Shown here: piece by piece, positions 8,205 to 15,694 of the stretch | Layout: each line of letters opens with the position of its first letter | Numbering within the stretch: position 1 is the stretch's first letter | Origin: Shimia sagamensis | GTDB taxonomy: Bacteria > Pseudomonadota > Alphaproteobacteria > Rhodobacterales > Rhodobacteraceae | Length of the DNA stretch: 64,000 nucleotides | Assembly: GCF_900182745.1 (NCBI RefSeq) | Contig: NZ_FXTY01000001.1 | Coordinates: forward strand, 310,001-374,000 | Reading direction: 5' to 3' | Notes under the pieces: generated by a model | Databases searched by the model: none | What the model saw: the letters and a program-made list of their open reading frames with translations, nothing else | What the model was told of the DNA's origin: nothing | Position numbers and translations under genes: made by a program

Positions 8205-9341
8205 GTGACCGAAAACGTCAAGATCAACCGCGGCCTCAAGGGCATTTATTTCGAACGTTCTGGCGTCTCCCACATCGATGGCGCCAAAGGCGAGCTGTCT
8301 TATCGTGGCTATTCCATTCACGACCTCGCCACACAATCCACTTTTGAGGAAGTCTGCTATCTGCTGATCCACGGTGAACTGCCTTCCGAAGCAGAATTGG
8401 CCACGTTTGACGCCGCTCTCAAGGCCGCCCGTGAGTTGCCCGAACAAGTCTATGACATCATCCGCGCCACCAAAGACGGCCACCCGATGGACGTACTGCG
8501 CACCGCCGTCTCCGCCCTCGCTGCGCTGGAGGCCGACAGCCAGAAAACCGGTCCGGAAGCCTTCCTCGCCAACGGCCTACGCCTGACTTCTCAGGTCCCG
8601 ATGATCATCGCCGCGCATGAGCACATCCGCAACGGTCGCGATCCTGTTCCCGCCGACAAAACGCTTTCGCACGCCGCCAACTGGCTCTGGATGCTGAAAG
8701 GCGAAAAGCCGTCTGAGGATGCCGCCAAACTGGCCGATGTGGATTTCATCCTGCACGCCGAACACGGTGCCAACGCGTCGTCCTTTGCGGCCCGCGTCAC
8801 AATTGGTACAGACACCAACCTGCACGGCGGCATCGTGACTGCGCTCTCCACGCTCGCAGGCCCCGCCCACGGCGGCGCAGCTGAAGACGTGATGAAAATG
8901 GTGCAGGAAATCGGCACGCCTGACAACGCCGCTGCCTATGTAAAAAACAAACGTAAAAACCGCGAAGCTGTCACCGGCTTTGGCCACCGCGTCTACCGCG
9001 CCGAAGACCCCCGCGCCCGCCACATGCGAGACGGCGTCAAGAAACTCGGCGATGAAATGGGCGCACCGGAGTGGTACGAAATCCTGCAAGGCGTTGTGGA
9101 AGCGATGAAGCCCTACGCCCGCCATGGCCTCAACGTGAACGTCGATTTCTACTCCGGCGTGATCTACCAGCTGCACGGCATCCCAATGGACCTCTACGTG
9201 CCCATCTTTGCCATTGGCCGCATGCCCGGCTGGATCATCCAATGTATCGATCAACAGGAAAGCAACATCCTGATCCGTCCGCTGACGCTCTATAACGGGC
9301 CGGACATGCGCGCCTATACACCGATGAAAGAGCGTTCATGA
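8205..9341 (+). CDS. Citrate synthase-family protein (citrate or 2-methylcitrate synthase)
   Basis: This 378-residue protein condenses acetyl-CoA (or propionyl-CoA) with oxaloacetate. Family marks are the N-terminal GLKGIYFERSGVSHIDGAKGELSYRGYSI, the HAEHGANASSFAAR region, the substrate histidine in LAGPAHGGAAEDV, and TGFGHRVYR. Its length matches the short CitZ/PrpC type, not the about 430-residue GltA type. The start is GTG at 8205 with AGGAG at 8194-8198. Next to pta it could drain acetyl-CoA from taurine into the TCA cycle. No prpB, prpD or other methylcitrate gene is near, so citrate is favoured but not proven. Its stop overlaps the TSUP start by four bases (ATGA). Confidence 0.85.
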   Translation: MTENVKINRGLKGIYFERSGVSHIDGAKGELSYRGYSIHDLATQSTFEEVCYLLIHGELPSEAELATFDAALKAARELPEQVYDIIRATKDGHPMDVLRTAVSALAALEADSQKTGPEAFLANGLRLTSQVPMIIAAHEHIRNGRDPVPADKTLSHAANWLWMLKGEKPSEDAAKLADVDFILHAEHGANASSFAARVTIGTDTNLHGGIVTALSTLAGPAHGGAAEDVMKMVQEIGTPDNAAAYVKNKRKNREAVTGFGHRVYRAEDPRARHMRDGVKKLGDEMGAPEWYEILQGVVEAMKPYARHGLNVNVDFYSGVIYQLHGIPMDLYVPIFAIGRMPGWIIQCIDQQESNILIRPLTLYNGPDMRAYTPMKERS

Positions 9342-10093
9342 TCGACGCCCTGGCCCTGCCAACAGACCACTTTATCTGGCTCACCCTGATTTGCTTCGTC
9401 GCCGGTGTGGTACGCGGCTTCTCAGGCTTTGCCCTGTCGGCAGTTGTTATGGCCATCGCGGTGATGTTTCTCGCTCCGATCACCCTTATCCCAATCCTCT
9501 GGTTTCAGGAAATGACCGCCTCTCTGCTGATGGTGCGCGGCGGCATGAAAGAGGCCAACCGCCGTGTGGTCACCGGCCTTGTTCTCGGCTCTGCTTTTGG
9601 CCTGCCCATGGGCCTCAGCCTGACGCAAGAGTTGCCAGTGGACACCTCCAAACTGGTGGCGCTGTCGGTGATTGTTGTGCTGGCCGCCACGCAGCTTGCC
9701 AAATTGCGCCTGCCGATCCTGGCGACCCGACCCGGCCTCTGGGGCTCCGGCATTTTGGCGGGCATTGTCACTGGCCTGGCTGGCGTGGGTGGCATGGTGG
9801 TCGCCCTTTACGTTCTGGCCTCCAACGCGCCTGCCCGCGAAATGCGCGCCTCTCTGGTGATGTTCCTCTTTGCCTCCTCTGTGATCTCGCTGGCAACCCT
9901 GACATACTTTGGTGTGATGAACACCCAATCCGCCCTGCGCGGCCTTGCCCTTGCCCCGGCCTCCGCAATTGGCGTGATTGCCGGGAAGGCCTTTTTCCGC
10001 CCCAACTGGGAGCCCTACTACAAACCGTTCTGCCTGTGCCTGCTGATTGGGCTCGCCACCCTTGGCATCCTCCGCCAGGGCATGGGCGCGTGA
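9338..10093 (+). CDS. TSUP-family (TauE/SafE) sulfite/sulfonate exporter
   Basis: The 251-residue integral membrane protein has about seven or eight hydrophobic segments. It shows the repeated TSUP signature: VAGVVRGFSGFALSAVV near the N-terminus and ILAGIVTGLAGVGGMVVALYVLAS in the second half. TauE proteins next to xsc are thought to export the sulfite set free from taurine. Translation is coupled to the citrate-synthase-like gene through an ATGA overlap. Together with soeABC downstream it gives the cell two ways to dispose of sulfite: efflux and oxidation. Substrate assignment is from context. Confidence 0.82.
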   Translation: MIDALALPTDHFIWLTLICFVAGVVRGFSGFALSAVVMAIAVMFLAPITLIPILWFQEMTASLLMVRGGMKEANRRVVTGLVLGSAFGLPMGLSLTQELPVDTSKLVALSVIVVLAATQLAKLRLPILATRPGLWGSGILAGIVTGLAGVGGMVVALYVLASNAPAREMRASLVMFLFASSVISLATLTYFGVMNTQSALRGLALAPASAIGVIAGKAFFRPNWEPYYKPFCLCLLIGLATLGILRQGMGA

Positions 10094-10100
10094 ACCGACG

Positions 10101-10139
10101 TTGACGGATGACAACAATGTTCTACTGTAAATCAACATT
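10101..10139 (+). promoter_or_regulatory. Candidate promoter with inverted repeat upstream of soeA
   Basis: TTGACG (10101-10106) and TACTGT (10123-10128) are 16 bp apart and could be a sigma70-type promoter. An inverted repeat AATGTT (10116-10121) / AACATT (10134-10139) brackets the -10. Nothing else notable lies in the spacer 10094-10237. Confidence 0.35.
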
Positions 10140-10237
10140 TGAGAATGACCTCCCAACTTCGGGCCGGCATTCAAAAGAAACCACCCACCCCTCCTTAGAG
10201 GCACTCACCCGGCACTTTGGCTGGAAAGGCACCCTTC

Positions 10238-13048
10238 ATGGCTGACGGACAACCGCAACTCGATCTTTCCCCCAAAGTCTCCGACGAGGTCCGCAAGACC
10301 ACCTGCTACATGTGCGCCTGCCGCTGCGGCATCAATGTGCACATGAAAGACGGCAAAGTGGCCTACATCGAAGGCAACCGCGACCACCCGGTCAACAAGG
10401 GTGTGCTCTGTGCCAAAGGCTCAGCTGGCATCATGCAGGTCAACGCCCCCTCACGCCTCAAAAAGCCTCTCAAACGGGTCGGCCCCCGTGGCTCCGGCGA
10501 ATACGAAGAAATTTCTTGGGAAGAAGCGATCAACACAGCGGTGGGTTGGCTCACCGAGCTGCACGAAACGGCGCCCCATAAACTGGCCTTTTTCACCGGT
10601 CGCGACCAATCCCAAAGCTTCACCAGCTTTTGGGCGCAACACTTTGGCACTCCCAACTATGCCGCACACGGTGGTTTCTGCTCGGTCAACATGGCCGCCG
10701 CAGGCATCTACACCATGGGCGGTGCCTTTTGGGAGTTTGGCCAGCCCGATTGGGATCACACCAAGCTTTTCATGATTTTTGGTGTCGCTGAAGATCACGA
10801 CAGCAACCCGATCAAAGCAGGCATTGGCAAGATCAAAGCCAACGGCGCCAAGGTCATTGGCGTGAACCCGGTGCGCTCCGGTTACAACGCTGTGGCCGAT
10901 GAATGGGTCAGCATCACACCCGGCACCGATGGGCTGTTTATTCTCGCACTGGTGCATGAGCTGATGAAGGCGGGCAAAATCGACCTTCACTACCTCGCGC
11001 AATACACCAACGCCGCCGTGCTGGTGGACGCCGAAACCGGTCTGTTGCTGCGCGATGATGACGGCAAACAGCTGGTGATCGATCGAAATACCGGCAAGCC
11101 TGCGCCGTTTGACCAAAAAGGCGTGCGCCCTGACCTGTCGGCCACCTATCGCAGCGCCGGACAAACCCATCGCACCGTGATGCACCTCATGGCCGAGAAA
11201 TATCTCGACCCACAATATGCGCCAGAAAACGTCGCAGAGAAAACCGGCATCTCCGCCCAAAAGATCAAAACCATCGCCGCTGAACTGGCGCGTGTGGCCT
11301 TTGACGAAGCCTTCGAGTTGGACCAGGAATGGACCGACTTCCGCGGCGAAACCCACAAAACCATGACGGGCCGCCCGGTCAGCTTCCATGCCATGCGCGG
11401 TATCTCTGCCCACTCCAATGGCTTCCAAACCTGCCGTGCGCTGCACGTGCTGCAAATCCTCTTGGGCACCGTCGAAGTCCCCGGCGGGTTCCGATTTAAA
11501 CCGCCCTACCCCAAGCCGGTCGAGGCGCATCCAACGCCGCACGGCATCGGTCGCCCTGGCAAACCGCTTGCAGGTCCGCACCTCGGTTTCCCCCGTGGTC
11601 CTGAAGACCTTCAAATTGCCGATGACGGCAGCGCCTGTCGCATCGACAAAGCTTTCACATGGCAAAACCCCATGTCTGTACATGGTTTGATGCATATGGT
11701 GATCTCCAACGCCCACGCCCAAGACCCGTACCCCATCGACACTCTGTTCATGTACATGGCCAATATGTCGTGGAACTCAAGCATGAACACTTCCGGCGTG
11801 ATCAAGATGCTGACCGACCGCAATGACGACGGTGGTTACCGCATCCCGCGCATCATCTATTCCGATGCCTACAGCTCTGAAATGGTCGCTTATGCCGACC
11901 TGATCCTGCCGGACACCACCTATTTGGAACGCCACGACTGTATCTCGCTCTTGGACCGTCCGATCTGCGAAGCAGACGGCGCGGCGGACGCCATCCGCTG
12001 GCCCGTGGTGGAGCCGGATCGTGACGTGCGCGGCTTCCAATCCGTGCTGATCGAACTTGGCGCCCGCATCGGCCTGCCCGGTTTCCTCAACGAAGACGGC
12101 ACGCCAAAGTGGAAAGACTACGCTGATTACATCGTGAACCACGAACGCCGCCCCGGCGTTGGTCCTCTCGCAGGCTTCCGCGGGGAAGATGGCGACCAAT
12201 TTGGTCGTGGCACGGTGAACCCGGAACAATTGGACAAATACATCGAGAACGGCGGCTTTGCGATTGAGCATGTGCCAGACGCCGCGCGCTACATGAAGCC
12301 TTGGAACCAAGACTATCAAGATTGGGCCGTGAAAATCGGCCTGTTTGATGCGCCGCAGCCTTTCTTGTTCCAACTTTATGTCGAGCCCATGCGCAAATTC
12401 CAGCGCGCTGCCGAGGGTCACGGGGATATCCAACCGCCAGACCACCTGCGCGAGCGATTGAAAGAGGTCATGGACCCGCTGCCCATCTGGTATGCGCCGC
12501 TCGAAGACAGCAGCGTTGATCCTGATGAGTTTGACGTGCACGCCCTCACCCAGCGCCCGATGGCAATGTATCACAGCTGGGGCACGCAAAACGCATGGCT
12601 GCGGCAATTGCATGGCGAGAACCCGCTCTACCTCCCAACCAAACTTTGGGAAAAACACAACTTCTCCGAAGGCGACTGGGCGCGTGTGACCTCGGTGCAT
12701 GGCGAAATCACCGTGCCAGTTGCCCATCAGGCGGCGCTCAACGAAAACACAGTCTGGACCTGGAACGCCATCGGCAAGCGCAAAGGCACCTGGGCACTCT
12801 CTGAAGACGCACCGGAGGGCAACAAGGGTTTCCTGCTCAATCACCTGATCCATGAGTTGTTGCCGCCCAAAGGTGACGGCCTCCGCTGGGCCAATTCGGA
12901 CCCCATCACCGGCCAAGCCGCTTGGTTCGATTTGCGCGTGAAACTCGAGAAAGCAGATCCACCATCTGAAAGCCAACCGGCCTTTGATTCCATCAAGTCA
13001 CCGGTGCCTCAGGGTCCGGATAATCTGGAATGGAAGGTGGGTAAATGA
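10238..13048 (+). CDS. soeA: Molybdopterin catalytic subunit of a SoeA-type sulfite dehydrogenase
   Basis: This 936-residue protein belongs to the DMSO-reductase superfamily. The N-terminal cysteines C23, C26, C30 and C58 (CYMCACRCG ... GVLCAKG) hold an [4Fe-4S] cluster. Molybdopterin-binding and C-terminal dinucleotide-binding domains follow (PMAMYHSWGTQNAWLRQLHGENPLY, EGDWARVTS). There is no twin-arginine signal, which suits a cytoplasmic enzyme. With soeB and soeC it forms a membrane-bound complex expected to oxidise sulfite to sulfate and reduce quinone. The ATG at 10238 follows GGAAAGG. The choice of sulfite over formate or thiosulfate rests on the taurine context and the subunit set, as in roseobacters where soeABC sits by taurine genes. 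Confidence 0.87.
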   Translation: MADGQPQLDLSPKVSDEVRKTTCYMCACRCGINVHMKDGKVAYIEGNRDHPVNKGVLCAKGSAGIMQVNAPSRLKKPLKRVGPRGSGEYEEISWEEAINTAVGWLTELHETAPHKLAFFTGRDQSQSFTSFWAQHFGTPNYAAHGGFCSVNMAAAGIYTMGGAFWEFGQPDWDHTKLFMIFGVAEDHDSNPIKAGIGKIKANGAKVIGVNPVRSGYNAVADEWVSITPGTDGLFILALVHELMKAGKIDLHYLAQYTNAAVLVDAETGLLLRDDDGKQLVIDRNTGKPAPFDQKGVRPDLSATYRSAGQTHRTVMHLMAEKYLDPQYAPENVAEKTGISAQKIKTIAAELARVAFDEAFELDQEWTDFRGETHKTMTGRPVSFHAMRGISAHSNGFQTCRALHVLQILLGTVEVPGGFRFKPPYPKPVEAHPTPHGIGRPGKPLAGPHLGFPRGPEDLQIADDGSACRIDKAFTWQNPMSVHGLMHMVISNAHAQDPYPIDTLFMYMANMSWNSSMNTSGVIKMLTDRNDDGGYRIPRIIYSDAYSSEMVAYADLILPDTTYLERHDCISLLDRPICEADGAADAIRWPVVEPDRDVRGFQSVLIELGARIGLPGFLNEDGTPKWKDYADYIVNHERRPGVGPLAGFRGEDGDQFGRGTVNPEQLDKYIENGGFAIEHVPDAARYMKPWNQDYQDWAVKIGLFDAPQPFLFQLYVEPMRKFQRAAEGHGDIQPPDHLRERLKEVMDPLPIWYAPLEDSSVDPDEFDVHALTQRPMAMYHSWGTQNAWLRQLHGENPLYLPTKLWEKHNFSEGDWARVTSVHGEITVPVAHQAALNENTVWTWNAIGKRKGTWALSEDAPEGNKGFLLNHLIHELLPPKGDGLRWANSDPITGQAAWFDLRVKLEKADPPSESQPAFDSIKSPVPQGPDNLEWKVGK

Positions 13049-13070
13049 GACACCAAAACCTCAAAATACG

Positions 13071-13112
13071 CACCTCCGCGATACAGTCGCAATACAGACG
13101 CAATACCGACGG
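13071..13112 (+). repeat. Interspersed element, copy 1: CACCTCCGC plus three 11-bp units
   Basis: CACCTCCGC (13071-13079) is followed by GATACAGTCGC, AATACAGACGC and AATACCGACGG, exactly 11 bp each. It lies inside the soeA-soeB spacer and ends six bases before the soeB ATG, so it is part of the operon mRNA. Two more copies occur at 35374-35415 and 61833-61874. Confidence 0.75.
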
Positions 13113-13118
13113 GGCAAA

Positions 13119-13880
13119 ATGACCGAATTACCCACCAAAACCGACCGCACCCTCGGCCTTGTAATCGACCTGGACACCTGCGTCGGCTGCCACGCTTGTG
13201 TGATCTCCTGCAAAGGCTGGAACACCGAAAACTACGGCGCACCGCTGAGTGATCAACGCCCATATGGCACCGAACCCATGGGCACATTCCTGAACCGCGT
13301 CCACAGCTACGAGGTTCAGCCAGAGACGGGCCCTGCGCAAACCGTACATTTCCCAAAGTCTTGTTTACATTGCGAAAACGCCCCCTGCGTCACCGTTTGC
13401 CCCACTGGCGCAAGCTACAAGCGGGTTGAGGATGGCATTGTCCTGGTGAACGAAGACCACTGCATCGGCTGCGGCCTCTGCGCCTGGGCCTGCCCCTATG
13501 GCGCGCGCGAGTTGGATCAAGCGGAAGGCGTAATGAAAAAATGCACCCTCTGCGTGGACCGCATCTACAATGAAAACCTGCCTGAAGAGGACCAAATCCC
13601 GTCGTGCGTGCGCACCTGCCCCGCCGGCGCAAGACACTTTGGAGACCTCTCAGATCCAAATTCCGATGTCAGCCAACTTGTTGAATCCAGAGGTGGTTTT
13701 GACCTCATGCCAGAAATGGGCACCCTTCCTGTGAACAAATACCTCCCGCCGCGTCTCAAAGATTCTTGGGACGATCAGAGCCTTTTGGCCCCACTTTTGG
13801 AACCGGTCGCGGAAGAAGCTCAAGGCTTCCTTGGCTGGCTCGACAAAGCCCTCGATAAATTGCCCGGAGGGACCGCCTGA
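13119..13880 (+). CDS. soeB: Iron-sulfur electron-transfer subunit of SoeABC
   Basis: This 253-residue ferredoxin-like subunit has the DmsB/NrfC pattern of four cysteine clusters: CVGCHACVISCKGWN, CLHCENAPCVTVCPTGA, CIGCGLCAWACPYGAR, and CTLCVDRIYN...CVRTCPAGA. It therefore carries four cubane centres wiring the SoeA active site to the membrane subunit. The ATG at 13119 is the plausible start; the frame stays open further upstream, but there it overlaps the soeA end and the 11-bp repeat element. No classic ribosome site is visible, only GGGG within the end of the repeat element, which is unusual for a middle gene of an operon. Confidence 0.88.
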   Translation: MTELPTKTDRTLGLVIDLDTCVGCHACVISCKGWNTENYGAPLSDQRPYGTEPMGTFLNRVHSYEVQPETGPAQTVHFPKSCLHCENAPCVTVCPTGASYKRVEDGIVLVNEDHCIGCGLCAWACPYGARELDQAEGVMKKCTLCVDRIYNENLPEEDQIPSCVRTCPAGARHFGDLSDPNSDVSQLVESRGGFDLMPEMGTLPVNKYLPPRLKDSWDDQSLLAPLLEPVAEEAQGFLGWLDKALDKLPGGTA

Positions 13881-14752
13881 TGCATCCAGCCCCATCTGTC
13901 ATTGTCTTCTCAACCCTCTCCGGCCTCGGCTTCGGTCTGCTGTTCTGGCTAGGCATAGATGCAAATCCCCCAACCGGTCTTGCAGCTTTCATATTCTTTG
14001 CAATCGCTTTCGCGCTTGCAGTGGGTGGATTGCTTTCGTCAACCTTTCACCTAGGCCACCCCGAACGCGCTTGGCGCGCACTCAGCCAATGGCGCAGCAG
14101 TTGGCTGTCCCGCGAAGGCGTCTGCGCCATCCTCGCCCTGCTTTGCATGGGAATCTACGCAATTGATCTTATCTTCCTGCAGATCCACGCCACCGCCTTG
14201 GGTCTGATCGGAGCAGCCCTGTCGCTGTTCACGGTCTTCACAACATCAATGATCTACGCCCAGCTCGACACCGTGCCGCGTTGGAAAACCCCTTTGACAC
14301 CAGCGCTTTACCTGAGCTTTTCTTTGGCTGGCGGGGCGCTGCTTTCTGGTCGGGTGAACATGGCGATCCTGCTTCTGGTGATCGCCGCAATATGCCAATT
14401 CATCTGGTGGCAACGCGGAGACGTTGCCCTCTCTGACAGCGGTACCGACCTTGGCACAGCCACGGGGCTAGGCGAACGCGGCACCGTGCGCTCCATGGCA
14501 CATCCCCACACCGCTCCGAACTATTTGGTGAAAGAGTTCATCTTCGTAATCGGTCGAAAACACGCTCAAAAGCTGCGCCGCATTGCCTTTGGCCTCACTT
14601 TTGTGCTGCCCATCATTTGCCTGCTGCTGCCGTTCAGCCACGTTTTGGCGATCATCGCGGTGCTCAGCCATGTCGCCGGTGTCGCCACCTCGCGCTGGCT
14701 GTTCTTTGCAGAGGCCGAACACGTCGTCGGCCTCTACTATGGTGCTCGCTGA
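13880..14752 (+). CDS. soeC: DmsC-like membrane anchor subunit of SoeABC
   Basis: The 290-residue protein has about eight hydrophobic helices and a DmsC-family N-terminus (VIVFSTLSGLGFGLLFWLG, then STFHLGHPERAWRALSQWR). DmsC-type subunits anchor the complex and exchange electrons with the quinone pool. The start codon overlaps the soeB stop in a TGATG, so the two are translationally coupled. The stop abuts the end of the convergent DUF1523 gene with no spacer, marking the end of the sulfur block. Confidence 0.85.
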   Translation: MHPAPSVIVFSTLSGLGFGLLFWLGIDANPPTGLAAFIFFAIAFALAVGGLLSSTFHLGHPERAWRALSQWRSSWLSREGVCAILALLCMGIYAIDLIFLQIHATALGLIGAALSLFTVFTTSMIYAQLDTVPRWKTPLTPALYLSFSLAGGALLSGRVNMAILLLVIAAICQFIWWQRGDVALSDSGTDLGTATGLGERGTVRSMAHPHTAPNYLVKEFIFVIGRKHAQKLRRIAFGLTFVLPIICLLLPFSHVLAIIAVLSHVAGVATSRWLFFAEAEHVVGLYYGAR

Positions 14753-15403
14753 TTAGCGTGCTTTTCCGCGCCAGGTGTCCAGCCAGGCGCGGAACCGCCC
14801 CCGCTTCTCTGCCAGATTGTCACCAGCCGCTTCAAAGCTGTCCCCCATGTCTTCCAGCACAGGATCAATCCGCGCCTGCCGGAACCGACGCCAACGCACA
14901 TAAATCGCCCAAACAATTGCGAAAAACACCGTCAAAATCAGGATGTTAAGCCAGGGAATGAACGTCACATCCGGGCTTTCAACGGCTTTCACCCCCACCG
15001 CATTTGGATAGATCGACAGAAACTCGTTGCGCCAGCCATAGTGCTTCACCGCCACCCAATTCGGCGCATCCGAGCTCGATTTCAGGTCGCCAGCTTCAGC
15101 CTGAAGGTTGGCAGTATCAAACTTGAAATACGGCGGCCAACCAGCGCTGGTGTCCTCGTTGCGATAGACCATCACGCGATCATTGGGCATCTTCGTCTCG
15201 ATAAAGAACACGTCACGATTGACCGTTGTCTCGGCATTGCCTGCATCCGATTTGGCCCAAAAGATCGAGTTCTCACCAAAATCGATCCGCTTCTCATAGG
15301 TGTCCGTGATCCGCACCACATCATGCTGCGGCAACGTGTAGTGAAAGAACGCCGCCACAAAAATCCAGAACAGTGTCCAGAAACCCCATTTCACATAGAC
15401 CAT
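14753..15403 (-). CDS. DUF1523-family membrane-anchored protein
   Basis: The 216-residue protein has a membrane segment at about residues 5-25, a loop domain with HYTLPQHDVVRITDTYEKRIDFG typical of DUF1523, a second membrane segment at about 150-170 (WLNILILTVFFAIVWAIYVRW), and a charged cytoplasmic tail. Function is unknown. It is the last gene of the ten-gene minus-strand operon and follows the 88-residue protein by 13 bp. The loop between the helices is probably periplasmic. It could contribute an envelope-sensing or anchoring part to whatever the operon does. Confidence 0.75.
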   Translation of the reverse strand: MVYVKWGFWTLFWIFVAAFFHYTLPQHDVVRITDTYEKRIDFGENSIFWAKSDAGNAETTVNRDVFFIETKMPNDRVMVYRNEDTSAGWPPYFKFDTANLQAEAGDLKSSSDAPNWVAVKHYGWRNEFLSIYPNAVGVKAVESPDVTFIPWLNILILTVFFAIVWAIYVRWRRFRQARIDPVLEDMGDSFEAAGDNLAEKRGRFRAWLDTWRGKAR

Positions 15404-15416
15404 GTCGTCGGTCCCC

Positions 15417-15683
15417 CTAGTGGAAATTCATAAAGTAGATCAACGCGATCACGATGGTCACAGGGATTATATAGACACCCCAGATCAATTTGCGACGCAA
15501 AGAGCCGTCATAGTCCTGCAACCCTTGCTCGATGAAGGCATCCCGATCACCGCTCATGCCCTCACGGTCCCACTCCGCCTCCAGCTTGTCGCGCCGTTTA
15601 GAGCGCGAATACAGCGACAGACAAATGTAGACAATGGTGAGCACAACAAAGCCCACAACCGACAATCTCGCCAATGCAAACAT
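15417..15683 (-). CDS. Small two-helix membrane protein
   Basis: I do not recognise this 88-residue protein. It has a membrane helix near residues 5-25, a highly charged middle (SRSKRRDKLEAEWDREGMSGDRDAF), and a second helix at about 65-85. It lies 13 bp before the DUF1523 gene and 11 bp after the DUF6638-like gene, so it is clearly within the operon. The charged middle probably faces the cytoplasm with the positive-inside rule, where it could contact the soluble members. Confidence 0.65.
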   Translation of the reverse strand: MFALARLSVVGFVVLTIVYICLSLYSRSKRRDKLEAEWDREGMSGDRDAFIEQGLQDYDGSLRRKLIWGVYIIPVTIVIALIYFMNFH

Positions 15684-15694
15684 GACCTACCTCC

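Noticed and set aside
7303-8208. Plus-strand open frame opposite the second Pta gene
   Set aside because: The minus-strand product has full Pta motifs and a ribosome site; the plus-strand frame reads as Arg/His/Ser-rich nonsense.
10451-12976. Two long minus-strand open frames within soeA
   Set aside because: They are complementary to conserved molybdopterin-enzyme sequence and have no family resemblance of their own.
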